From NCBI GenBank assembly GCA_025201365.1, contig JAIXMF010000041.1, forward strand, positions 1-61,131: a stretch of DNA of 61,131 nucleotides, read 5' to 3'. How positions within the stretch are numbered: position 1 is the stretch's first letter; each line of letters starts with the position of its first letter. The notes under the pieces were generated by a model that had not been told where the DNA came from, did no database searches, and saw only the letters and a list, made by a program, of their open reading frames with translations. Made by a program: the position numbers and the translations under genes. The DNA is from Syncephalis plumigaleata (taxonomy: Eukaryota; Zoopagomycota; Zoopagomycetes; Zoopagales; Piptocephalidaceae). Shown piece after piece: positions 33,684 through 49,186 of this stretch.

Positions 33684-34547
33684 TTAAAAGTTGTTAAAGC
33701 CGGAATGGCCACCGAATCCGCCACCACTGCCGCCAAATCCGCCGAAGCCACCGCCGCCGAAGCCACTACCGCTGCCGAAACCACCACCGCTGCCGAATGT
33801 CGGATCAAAGCCATTAGCGCTGTTATCAGGTATGCTCTTTGCAGGAGTGTTGAGATTGTTCATGTTGAAAAGTAGATTGCCATTAAGACCTTTAACGGTG
33901 AATAATGGCGATCTAGCGCCACCATTTTGACCATTATTCATACCAGTTGGATCGTTCAATCCATTATTCATATTCATTGGGTCGTTCCATCCGCTGTTAA
34001 TACCATTGTTCAATCCGGTGTTAAAGCCACTGTTAAAACCGCCGCCGCCGAAATCGTTGTTAAAGCCGCTGTTAAAGCCGCTATTCATACCAGTTGGATC
34101 GCTCCATCCGTTGTTCATACCGTTGTTTTGACTCCATCCACCATCTGACATACCGTCGTTGAATAGGCCATTTTGCGCTCCACCGTTTACTCCATTTTTA
34201 TTCGGCATGAGTCTCGATGTATCGAATAAGTTTACACTGCTTAGACCTTGGTGGGTTGCTTTTACTCTTTGCAGACCATCCATCACATTACTGGTCACAC
34301 TTGTGATGTCTAATGATTTTCGTGGCATTTTGCCTGCGTTGTTGTTCATGTTCGTAGATCCAAATGGCCCACTCTCAAAGCCATTAGGATCCATCATTTC
34401 ATCCATACCCTGCATACCCTGCATACCGTTCATTGAACCACCGGTATTCCATGGATCGGCAAGATTGCCTCTAAGAGGACGCGCCTTTACATTGTCAATA
34501 CTGGATACTAGTAGTATGACAAAAGCTATGGGATATGACAATAACAT
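33684..34547 (-). CDS. Secreted Asn/Gly-rich low-complexity protein
   Basis: A single-exon gene for 287 residues starting MLLSYPIAFVILLVSS, a clear signal peptide with likely cleavage after VKA. A longer frame exists upstream, but this ATG puts the hydrophobic core at the start. The mature part has NxGxN-type repeats: MQGMQGM, NNGWSDPTGMNSGFNSGFNNDFGG, GINSGWNDPMNMNNGLNDPTG, and a C-terminal GGGFGSGSG/GGFGG block. A short non-repetitive region (SLDITSVTSNVMDGLQRVKATHQGLSSVNLFD) lies between. It resembles wall or matrix structural proteins; no named family was recognised. Its promoter is the right arm of the inverted repeat. Confidence 0.75.
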   Translation of the reverse strand: MLLSYPIAFVILLVSSIDNVKARPLRGNLADPWNTGGSMNGMQGMQGMDEMMDPNGFESGPFGSTNMNNNAGKMPRKSLDITSVTSNVMDGLQRVKATHQGLSSVNLFDTSRLMPNKNGVNGGAQNGLFNDGMSDGGWSQNNGMNNGWSDPTGMNSGFNSGFNNDFGGGGFNSGFNTGLNNGINSGWNDPMNMNNGLNDPTGMNNGQNGGARSPLFTVKGLNGNLLFNMNNLNTPAKSIPDNSANGFDPTFGSGGGFGSGSGFGGGGFGGFGGSGGGFGGHSGFNNF

Positions 34548-34611
34548 CGTTAAGAATATGTTCAAGTAAAAGTGTTTATAGAAAGAGAAATGGAGTGTAC
34601 GTATCAATCAA

Positions 34612-34852
34612 ATATCAATACATTTTAAATAGTCTTCAGTTGGGGGTTGGCACTTTTTAAACTGTTCTGTCCGTGCAAATAATGCCTCATGTTATGTGCA
34701 ATATTCCAATTTGCATACACGTGTCAACGATACAATATGTAGATATGTAGTGCAAGTGGTGACGCCACGTGTTGATTACACCAATTTATACACCACATGA
34801 AGTCATTACCAAAATAGCCCTCAATGAGGATATAGACAGTTATGACAAGTGC
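34612..34852 (-). promoter_or_regulatory. Right arm of the inverted repeat; promoter of the secreted-protein gene
   Basis: On the minus strand it holds two CACGTG boxes and TATTTAAAA about 80 bp before the ATG at 34547. It is 98.8% identical to the inverted left arm at 32976-33216. Outside it lies a (TC)n/(TCAC)n microsatellite (34853-34890), which mirrors the GA run outside the left arm. Confidence 0.7.
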
Positions 34853-34918
34853 TTTCTCTCTCTCTCTCTCTCACTCACTCACTCACTCACATTCACTCGT
34901 ATATCATTGCACATCCAT

Positions 34919-35107
34919 TAGTACTGTATTGGTAGAAGATCGATTAGCTACCGTTTACAGCGATATAGGGTAGACTTGTATTTGATTGCGTGGACTATTG
35001 CTTGGCTACAAACTCAAGCCTTAACTATAATCGAATTAACAGACAATCCACAAGTATTGATGCACATCTATGACGAATCATTACCGTATAGTTATGGCAC
35101 AAGGTGA
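34919..35107 (+). pseudogene. Orphan exon-like open stretch, unrecognised
   Basis: An open frame runs from an acceptor-like CCATTAG to a donor-like AG|GTGATG. It reads YCIGRRSISYRLQRYRVD..., AWTIAWLQTQALTIIELTD and HIYDESLPYSYGT, which looks like real protein. The next acceptor (TTGTAG near 35153) allows only about eight more codons before a stop. No start codon or partner exon was found. It may be a remnant of a decayed gene, or chance. Confidence 0.25.
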
Positions 35108-36027
35108 TGATCGTGCACTATTTATATACTACTTGTGTTTTCCTATTGTAGTTATCCTCATTCTTGCTATCATGAATAGATTGACGTATAGATGATGCAT
35201 GAATATCCGACCGCTAATGCATTAAGCAACTGCAAACACTGATATATCCAGTAAGACACTCGTAGATCAATGGATAAACATGCGAGTAAGTCGTATCATC
35301 ATTATTAGCTACATATTTACTACTGCTATGATTTTAATTGCATGGAATTTTCATTGCTTCATTTGATCTGATCGTTTATGGTATGAGCATGTGTGCAAGT
35401 ACAAATTTGTATTTTTGATCACTAAATTGTACATTTAATACATTTTCATTTTTTTAATGAATCTGAGCCTATATACCAATATATATATATATATGTACTA
35501 GAATACTTCTCTAATGGAACGAGTGATCATAGAGATAACATGGCTAGTATCAATAACAAGTAAAAAGTTGTGTATCAAATTCGATATTAATTATGCATGC
35601 TACGTGATATATCAAGTACACAAGTGAATACAGATGCTATCAACTATGATAGTATTACTTCAATGGACTACATAGCATAGTTCATCATACGTGGTAGTAC
35701 CATTAATAAGCGAGACTCGTCATTTACGAATGATATGCACACATTGCAATATCTCGCTAGTTATCTAAAGAGAAACAAATTCGGAAAATTGTTATTCATA
35801 AACACCGAATACTTGTTTAATGCAGATATGATCATCTGATTCACCAATACTACCGTATTTCCGTCTGTTTTACGACGTGCGTATTCCCATGCTGCACAGA
35901 TGAATTATTATTGTCATTAATATAAAGTCGTTGGATTGGCACGTCGTCATGCAATAATCTTGATACTTTTACCTGGACCGCTTACTATTCTACATTTCGT
36001 ATATCTCAATCATACCTAGTCTTCAAC
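35108..36027. other. Intergenic, upstream of the SDR gene
   Basis: AT-rich, with a short (TA)n run near 35481. Nothing else recognised. Confidence 0.5.
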
Positions 36028-37102
36028 ATGCTTTGCTCTGGCAAAAAGTTCACTAACAAGCAAATACCCGATTTAAGTGGAAAAGTACGTAGATGCTTGC
36101 GTTAATCAATCCGATTTATTGTATATTTCCTCATTAACAAACTAAACTAATATGACGTATAACTACGCATAGGTCGCTGTTGTTACGGGCGGCAATGTTG
36201 GTATAGGCTATCATGTGGCACTACAACTAGCAAGACAAGGGTGCCGCGTCTATCTCGCGTGTCGTAACAAGGAACGAGGATTGACTGCCATCGAAAGCAT
36301 TAAGAAGGAACTCGAGCGAATCGCACCTAATGCTGAATCATCGCCGGATATACGTTTTCTACAACTCAATCTGAGCAATTTGAAGGAGATAGATGCGGCC
36401 GCCACTCAATTGCTAAACGATGAGCCGCGTATCCACATACTGGTCAACAACGCCGGTATTATGGCCGTTCCCTACGCGCTGACCGATGACGGTATCGAGT
36501 CGCAATTTGGTGTTAATCATGTTGGACCCACCCTATTGACGCAGCGTCTATTCCCCACCATAAAGAGCAGTGGCACGGTTGATGATCCCGCACGTATTGT
36601 GTTTACCAGTAGTGATGCGCATCAGTTTAGCCATTCCGAGGGTGTACATCTTACGCTGGACAAAATCAACGATAAGGAGAAGTACAGTCCCACCAAGGCG
36701 TATGGTCAATCGAAACTGGCCAATATACTTACTGCCAATCATTTTGCTCAGCAGGCAGTCGAGGATGGACAGCCAACGGTACTTGTGAACTCGGTGCATC
36801 CCGGTGTAGTTAGAACGGAGATCGGGCGTAGTATTTACAATTCATACGGATGGTTTGGCTGGTTCGTATTCAAGTCGTTCACCTATGCAACCTCGATTGC
36901 CCCCGAGGACGGTGCTCTCACTACACTCTATGCGGTAACGTCGAATGACGTAAAAGAGAAGGGCTACAATGGCAAATACTTTGTTCCCTATGGCAAACTA
37001 GCTACACCCAATGATCCTGCAGGAAACGTGGAGCTACAGGAGAATGTGTGGAAGTTTACCCAAACTATCATTAGAGAAAAGCTGGATGCTCCCAAGTGGT
37101 AA
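36028..37102 (+). CDS. Short-chain dehydrogenase/reductase (retinol dehydrogenase/WWOX-like)
   Basis: Exons 36028-36084 and 36173-37102 give 328 residues. The NAD(P)-binding motif is VVTGGNVGIG, followed by LACRNKERG, ILVNNAGIMA, the catalytic Ser region IVFTSSDAH and the active-site YGQSK. HPGVVRTEIGR follows. Classical SDRs of the retinol-dehydrogenase-like group reduce or oxidise lipids and steroids; the substrate is unknown. A weak hydrophobic stretch (WFGWFVFKSFTYATS) near 255 could touch membranes. The intron falls just before the Rossmann beta-strand. Confidence 0.9.
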
Positions 37103-37371
37103 TGGAGGATAATATACACGCGTATCTCAACAAATAAATATTGTAATCAGCATGTTGTAATATCTACTATGTACTTTGATAGCAATAGTCTGTGCCATAC
37201 TGTCATCTACATTGAATACATTTGTAAACACACGGAATTAACATTGAAATACTAGCAATCCATCGCATGTACACGTTTCCTAAATCAATCTATTCATTCA
37301 TTCATCATTATAATATGCATGCAAGCAAGTAGCATCCTCGAATGTACTACTAGCAATCAGTGTTTGACGAG

Positions 37372-37719
37372 TTAACGTGCCTCGAATTGAATCACTAATC
37401 AATGATAATAGTGGATATGACATGAGTTGTGTATCAGTATCAATGGACTATTATGAGTATTGTTATTATCTGCAACTAGCTACTTACTACGAGTAGTACG
37501 TCGCTTGTACATTACACGATGACCACATTCACGGCATCGAATAGGTTCGCGTGGTTTTAGCTCGTTGTCTGCACCGCAATCTACCTCGTCTGTTAGTGGC
37601 AAACTACCATTGATATATTCTCTAGTGCTTCACTTACTCGCACAAAGATAGACAATTTGAGGTGTTTGCGTTGAGTGAAAGCCACTCTGACTGCCTTGCT
37701 CTTGTTGCATTGAATCCAT
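37372..37719 (-). CDS. RPB12: RNA polymerase subunit RPB12 (ABC10-alpha)
   Basis: Exons 37719-37638, 37580-37488 and 37394-37372 give 65 residues. A disordered Gln/Ser-rich N-terminus is followed by the zinc-binding core [35 protein letters not shown] and the family's end IQFEAR. It is shared by RNA polymerases I, II and III. The last exon has only 23 nt, so an ORF-based view would end the protein too early at SK. Confidence 0.93.
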
Positions 37720-37946
37720 ATTGTTCAGCTACGAATTACACGCAAGAATAGAATAAATGTAAATAGTAACAAGTAGTAGGATAATAATAATAGAAAGAAA
37801 AGATAAAAAGCATTTAGTACGCAAGTTGATTCATCTATTAATTTTTACAATCGGATCATTAGAGTTATGTATTTTACGTCTTTATTACTGTTATAATTCA
37901 TTTGAATCAATAATCATTCAACATATACCGCCACTTCTTGCCATTA

Positions 37947-38946
37947 TTACTCCTTCTTCTTTGGCTCTAGAGGATCTTTACCGGGACCTGTACACAGATT
38001 AAAGCAGGATAATTTGATTAGCATATCATTATTGCTTCTATTGCTACCATTGCTACTTACCAACTTGCTCCCAAGGTGATGGATCGTTAAAGCTACGGAA
38101 GGCCTGCGTTAACTCGATGGGTTCCGATACGACGCGTTTCTTCTCCTCGTCGTAGCGTAGTTCGGTGTAGCCACTTAGCGGGAAATCCTTACGAAGCGGA
38201 TAACCCTCGAATCCGTAGTCTGTCAAGATACGACGAAGATCCGGGTGTCCTTCGTAGTAGATGCCGTACATGTCCCACGTCTCGCGTTCAAACCAGTTCG
38301 CGCCGTTAAATAATGGCACCGCCGAGGGTATGGGCGTTACTTCGTCGGTGTAGGTCTTTACGCGAATACGCGCGTTATGCTGAACACTTAGCATGTTGTA
38401 GACGGACTCGAAACGATACTTGCGTAGCGGATAGTCTACGCCGCAACTGTCTTGCAACTGTTTGAATTGCGCCTGTGTATGATCACGCAAAAAGCGCAAC
38501 ACCGGAAGTAGAGCGGATGGCGCGACGCACAGAGTAAGTTCATCCTTATACACTTGGTATTCCTGAATGAATTTCGGTAGCATACTCATAAGGTAAGCGC
38601 CGTATGCCTCCATCTTTTCCGTGATCTCTGGCTCATGATACGGTTGAGGTACGGATCGTGGTGCAGGCGGTGCTTTATATGTATATGTACGTATGTATGT
38701 ATGTATATATGAGATACTATTTAGATTCCCCGTATTCGCGACTTACCTCGGTCTTGTTCTGCTGCAATAGATTGCTGTACTACACGTGTCGTTGTCAGTG
38801 ATCGTGTTGCCATCACTAAAAGTTACCGTTAGTATACGATAGCTGCAGTTGAGGGTTTAGTACTTACACGATCTTACTCCATGATGAGTTGATCGAGCGG
38901 ATAGAACGCCACGCAATGAACAAGTCAGGATAGAACGCGATAACAT
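37947..38946 (-). CDS. NADH dehydrogenase 30-kDa subunit (complex I, NDUFS3/NuoC)
   Basis: Exons 38946-38868, 38815-38747, 38672-38061 and 37987-37947 give 266 residues. The first two exons encode a mitochondrial presequence ([19 protein letters not shown]...). The body is the NuoC fold: [86 protein letters not shown]. It sits in the peripheral arm of complex I. The end [13 protein letters not shown] is coded by a short last exon. Divergent from bL31m with 291 bp between starts. Confidence 0.95.
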
Positions 38947-39237
38947 GGTTAAACTGTAGTAGACAGACAAACAGCAACAGCAACAATAATAATAGTAATG
39001 AATAACGGTCCAGTGCACGTTCGCTAGGTGGAAACACACGCCGTAACCGTAATAAAAGAAAGCAAATAAGCTGGAAAGGGTAAAGAGGGTGGTTAATAGA
39101 GGATTGAATACAGCGTTTTATGATTTATGTCATTCTCTCTCTCTCTCGCTGTGTGTGTAATAAATCACTTATTATTCATTACTGACTTTTTCTTTTTACT
39201 AAATTACTGCATTTCTTCCTTGGTTCATTAATTGATT
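38947..39237. promoter_or_regulatory. Shared upstream region of NDUFS3 and bL31m
   Basis: 291 bp between the start codons of two mitochondrial genes on opposite strands, containing a CT/GT microsatellite (39133-39158). Coordinated expression is inferred. Confidence 0.4.
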
Positions 39238-39657
39238 ATGCTTGTTTGTCGATCACTACGCTCGTGCACGCTACTATCGCGCTCCTCCTACGCGTTAGTA
39301 GGTTGCCGCATTCAACGCTGTAATAGCAGCAGCAGCAGCAGAAATAGTAATAATATTGGTCATGATCCTGAACTATTTACGCAAACCGTAATTCTATCTA
39401 ACGGTGCTAGTTTCACGCGACGCACCACGTCACCACGCTCGATACTTCGTTTGACAAAAGATACGCGTAATCATCCATTGTGGAATCCTACAACACAGAC
39501 TGAACTAGACGATGAAAGTGGTACACTATCGAAATTCACGAAACGTTTCGGTGAATTGGATGATTTGAACGATCTAAGCTTCTTTGAAATGGACGAGACA
39601 GATACTAGTGCTGCCTCTGTTGCCAACACTAATAATGCAACAGCAAGTAAAAAATAA
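39238..39657 (+). CDS. Mitochondrial large-subunit ribosomal protein bL31m
   Basis: A single-exon gene for 139 residues, taking the ATG at 39238. An Arg/Ser-rich presequence (MLVCRSLRSCTLLSRSSYALVG) leads to HDPELFTQTVILSNGASFTRRTTSPRSILRLTKDTRNHPLWNP, the bL31m signature. The acidic tail (DDLNDLSFFEMDETD) ends in Lys. It faces NDUFS3 across a shared upstream region. It converges with the 3' end of PEX1, with 112 bp between stops. Confidence 0.85.
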   Translation: MLVCRSLRSCTLLSRSSYALVGCRIQRCNSSSSSRNSNNIGHDPELFTQTVILSNGASFTRRTTSPRSILRLTKDTRNHPLWNPTTQTELDDESGTLSKFTKRFGELDDLNDLSFFEMDETDTSAASVANTNNATASKK

Positions 39658-39769
39658 ACCAGTCAATAAATAGGATGATAATTGTAGAGGCAATATTCAC
39701 GACTACATATATATGATATATATTGATGTATTAATGTATTGATAGTTAGTAGGCTGTGCTCATCATGCT

Positions 39770-44582
<4,813 letters not shown>

Positions 44583-44738
44583 GTAGGTGTATACGTGGAC
44601 GTGTGTATGTGGTAATGTAATAAAGGAAAGCAGACAAATTACTGACGTCAATATTAAAGCGAAACAAAGTGTATTCCGTTATTGGATGACTTCATTTGAT
44701 GTTTGTATCTCTTTTTTCCTTTCTTTCCTTTGCACACT

Positions 44739-46600
44739 ATGAATTCGACACCAAAACTAACAAATACAGTTGTTGCTACAACTACAGCAACAGCATCTAG
44801 TCAATCTAACAGGAATGAAGGACAAAGTAATAGTAAGGCAGCAGTACTAGAAGAGGACGAGTATACTGAGGCAGTTAGCAAGATTGTCGAGCGAGATTAC
44901 TTTCCTACACTATCGGCAATGAAGCAATATGAACGTCATTTGAACGTTGAACTAGCTGGCCTGCGTAAGTTATTGCAGTGTACTTGGTATATAGATTGCT
45001 ATTTATTTACTTTATATACATTATAGAAGGAGCGAGTATACCCAGTGAAATATTAAAACAGAATCCACAAACACCAGCAATAGGACAACCAACACCACTT
45101 ATTGTTGATCCATCAATATCAGCAGTAGCAGCAGCACCATCAGCATCATTAGCATCATCAGAGAATCATATCAATACGGACATGTCGTTGGACGCATTTC
45201 AAGCGAGATACACGACAGAAGACAACGATTCATATCCTTGTAGTGATGACGATGCTTGTTATCCATTATCGAATAATTTGACGTGTAGCCTTGACTCTAA
45301 CAAGTACATTTTCAGGATTGATGGAGAAGGCCAAGCTAGAGCATCGTGAAAAGTATGCCTGGATCTACAAGGCACCGGGATCGAAAGTGTCGCAACCATT
45401 ACTGGAAGCGGGAGAAAGTAAGGAACAAAAGTTAATAGCAGCTACTCTGTATGAAGAGAAAGAAAGGTCACTTGTGTTACGTACGCAATATGAAGAGCAT
45501 GTACATAAACCGGCTGTCATTCGATATGAAGTAAGCAAACACACTAGCTGGTTAGATAGTTGGATAGACACCTGCTTATCATTGTATTTTAGGTCAAGAA
45601 CTCACTCATGTTCCAACCTGAAGGATATCCTTTATTTGTACACCAATATGCATTTATACTTTTGATAGAGTATATAGCTTAACCATTCAATTACGCAGGG
45701 ATCTCATCTATTGCAGAATGATCGTGGTGCACCAAAACAAGTGTGTTCGCAGAATACCAGATTACCCGACCAGGTAAGAAGGGATTAGTCATACTCATTA
45801 GCTAGACTACTTAGTTACTCATATATCTACATCTATAGATTGAATTGGCATTGGGTATAGCAGCTAATCAAAACGATAATAATGATTTATTGGAGAGTAA
45901 GTAGTTAGAGGTGCATTCTGCATTGAATACTGATCCAACCATGCTTGTTATAGTACGATCACATTCATCGACACCATTGGTGGGCAATTATCGTTTAGTG
46001 GCAGCTACACCCACATTAGATCCAACAGAGACTGGTAGTACACCTATGATGACATGGGGCACCATTGAAGGGATACCCGCCCTACTATCATCGACACCGG
46101 GTGAGACGGGACATCAGACACCGCGTAGTAAGTCGCCACTAGAATGAATACACTCGTTGTCCCATTGATGATATGCTAATGAATGACAAAATGTAGCCTA
46201 TCATATACCACCTACACCTAAGCGAGACATTATCGGTAGACGATTATCAGAAAGGGCCTCCAAACAATCAGGCCGTACTCGTCGTGAGGATAGACGTCGT
46301 TTATCTGCCATGAGTCCTGCAGCAGCTCATCTAAAGTACGTAGTAATGATCATCTATCATTTGAATACTAATAACAGCAACAACAATAATTGTATAGAAA
46401 TAATGTACTATCACGTATGAGATCACCAGTATTTGGTGGTGATAATCAACTAAGAGCTAGTTATGGCTCGACTAGTACGACTAATACAAGAATGCAGGCA
46501 ACACCACGTTTCGGTAAGCAAATGTGTATATGAGTAAATAATAGCAATATTCATATTAAGCTTGATCATTTAATTAGATAACACGAATTATAAAGCATAA
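44739..46600 (+). CDS. ESS2: Splicing factor ESS2 (DGCR14 homologue)
   Basis: Exons 44739-44964, 45027-45242, 45316-45530, 45593-45637, 45699-45773 and later ones to a TAA at 46598-46600. Family blocks seen: VLEEDEYTEAVSKIVERDYFPTLSAMKQYERHL, MSLDAFQARYTTEDNDS, LMEKAKLEHREKYAWIYKAP, IRYEVKNSLMFQPEG, GAPKQVCSQNTRLPDQ and MMTWGTIEGIPALL. ESS2 associates with the spliceosome C complex in the nucleus. The start ATG at 44739 follows a pyrimidine-rich leader. Intron 45638-45698 can also be drawn with AT-AC ends (45625-45694); both keep the frame, and the GT-AG form preserves the expected PEG-x-P. Confidence 0.9.
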
Positions 46601-47168
46601 CTGTAACAATTCAAGCTACTTCATCATCATCATCATCATCGATATTATCACATTATGACAAACATGTATCATTTGAATTATCATTGACATTAATAAAAAG
46701 ACGAGTAGAATGACATTATAATCACATGTATGTATATTAGATAAAATTGATTTAAATCTCATTCATTACGTATATTTTATTTTATTTATTAGGATACATG
46801 TGCGAATCTGGTCTACATATCAATCATAGGAATTGCCTCAAAATCAGGCAAAAATGTTTAATTGAATTCAATGACGACGATTAAACAAATAATAGAGACA
46901 AGTGTCTCTGATACAGTTAACACGTATGCGTATCATCAATAAACAAATGGTGGCAATCCATATGTAGACCGAATATAATATGTGAATAATATTGCATGAT
47001 GTGCGATAAAAATAATAAGTGTTGATGTGTTAAATAGCAATCCATCTACATGACCGTTATAATAAATGTAAGTGTAATAATAATAGTAATACTAATACTA
47101 ATGATGGTAACATATAAAACAATAGTAGATGTGATAGGTAAATATAGTAAGTCATAATCACTCATTAA
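46601..47168. other. Intergenic between convergent genes
   Basis: AT-rich spacer with an (ATC)n run near 46622-46643 that follows the ESS2 stop. No gene seen. Confidence 0.5.
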
Positions 47169-49186
47169 CTAGAATAAAGTGTAAGAGTGTAATACTCGTA
47201 CGCCATTAATGCTACCACCACCAACACCAGCACTACCACCACCATTAGTTACTGCGGTAGTTGTGCCATTGTTGTTGTTGTTGTTGTTGCTATTACTATT
47301 ACTATTACTATTATTAGTGCCATTACCATTGGAGGAAGGATCACATTGACGTGATTTTACTAAATCCTTTAAACCAATTGATGGTCGACGTAGATCTAAT
47401 TGAGAGCGAGGTGCTCTTATAAATGTAATACGACGTTGTCCATTACTGCTGCTACTGCTTCGCGACATGGCACTAGTTAATTCGCTATGCAGTCCATTTC
47501 CATTCATATGTGTATGATGATTTTGATGATGATTTTGATGGTGATTTTGGTGATAGTCATGTAATGCTCCATCCATATACGGTGTATTACTCTAATAGTA
47601 TGTGATTGTTATCATTAGTTATCATGTGGTATACTCATAAGATACACGATTGCTTACCACTTGAGTGACACCGCTACTATGATCTGAATGCATATCTGCC
47701 TCAAGATGAGCTTCATTAAGTGCGATAATTGTATTCTGAGCATTGGTCAATAGCGCGGTATATTCTTCAATGAGACCGCTCACACGTTCCTCCGAAAAGT
47801 GCTGTCTATCCGTAAGGATACTGACATTATCACGCAATCGTTCCAGTTCTTTGATCACCTAGAATGCCATAATGTATCAATATATATATATCAATATAAA
47901 TAGCAATGAATCATATAATATACTTACCCGAGACTGATTATGAAGCATTTCTTTGATGGTCTGCTTCGTTTTCGATAAGTGATGTCGATGTGAGGTGACT
48001 ACATTCTCAAACTGGCCCTGTAGCTCTTGTGCTACTTCACCCGTATTAGCTACATCACCTTCTAGTCCGGCTATCATATATGTAGTTATTAATTTTAGTT
48101 TTTGCTATAATGAGATTGTGTACGAATATGCTTACCGATACGTTTACTAGCACTGGTAAGTCGTCGATTTGTTTCCTGTAAATCCGAGGAAAGCTCATCG
48201 ACTCGACTATTGATTTGGGTGACATCTTTACGAAAGGCTTGAAACTCCTCGCGGAATAACTCGATTTCACGACGAACTTCCGCGTTCACTCGAGTAATCA
48301 TCTCGAATCGTTCGTGTAATTCTTCGTCTCGTTCGCGTTGTTCTTGATTCCACCGCTCCTGAGTGGTGACATTCATATTGGTCGCTTCTTCCAACTGGTC
48401 ATTCATCATTATCTTACAATTAGTTGTTGTCTTATTAAATGAGTGATAAACGTTCATTATTACCTTGCGTTGTGTTTCCAACTCGGAATGAGAATAGGCA
48501 CGTAGACGATTTTCAATATGTTGATTCTTCTTAGCCACAGCTAGTCCTAGTCGAGCTGCCAAGTGTAAGTCACGCTCCTTCTCCAATACTAGCTGGCGTA
48601 GATCGTCGATATTTTCAATTTTCTCCAATTCGTGTAGTTTACGTGTCCATTCACTATCTACTATTATCGATGGTAAGTATTAGTCAATTAATCACTATGC
48701 AGAAGAAGACTATGATGATGATATATTACCAGAGAAACTTGCTGTCAATTGATCCAGTTCACTTTGTAGCAAATCGTCCTCGGCACCGTATGGTGAGGGA
48801 AGTGGCGAGGCCAAAGGAAGTTCCGGATTAACGTGAATTACTTTGCGTCGATTAGGATGGTTGAATTTCTTTGAATCGTCGTCGTCGCTCAATATGTCCG
48901 CGCCGTCACCCGAGTAATCCGAGTCTGCCGGCTGACTATAGATAGGTTGCTGTTGGTGGTTCGTGTTGATGGTGGAGTAGGGTAAAAGATTCGAATCAGT
49001 AAGAGTTTGATCGGTTGATGGTAGGGAAAGTGCAGTAATCTTCGGCGACGCTGGTGACGACGATGACGACGACGGTGGTAATACAGGTGAAAAAGAGCGC
49101 TATTCAATAGAATGGCCTGATTAGTACGGATATAGCTCGATGATGGTACACTTTATACTACTTACCGAGGTGTGGATCCCGTTCAT
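47169..49186 (-). CDS. Coiled-coil protein with CC1-box-like motif (possible dynein adaptor)
   Basis: Seven exons (49186-49166, 49099-48730, 48660-48464, 48394-48136, 48070-47928, 47858-47658, 47591-47169) give 537 residues. A Ser/Asp-rich disordered N-terminus is followed by LEKERDLHLAARLGLAVAKKN (about 165-185), close to the AAxxG CC1 box of BICD/HAP1/TRAK/Spindly adaptors. Long coiled coils (about 140-400) follow, then a His/Asn repeat (HQNHHQNHHQNHH), poly-Ser and poly-Asn runs. The short basic block RRITFIRAPRSQLDLRRPSIGLKDLVKSR may be a conserved cargo or membrane site. A role in dynein transport is inferred from the one motif. Confidence 0.7.

Noticed and set aside
33691-34569. Plus-strand Pro-rich and other open frames over the Asn/Gly-rich gene
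   Set aside because: Antisense shadows of a low-complexity gene; no signal or context of their own.
45625-45694. Perfect U12-type AT-AC intron (ATATCCTTT...CTTAACCATTCAATTAC) in ESS2
   Set aside because: A GT-AG intron (45638-45698) in the same place also keeps the frame and gives PEGYPLF, closer to the family's PEG-x-P. The U12 match may arise from the codons of EGYPL. Left as an alternative.
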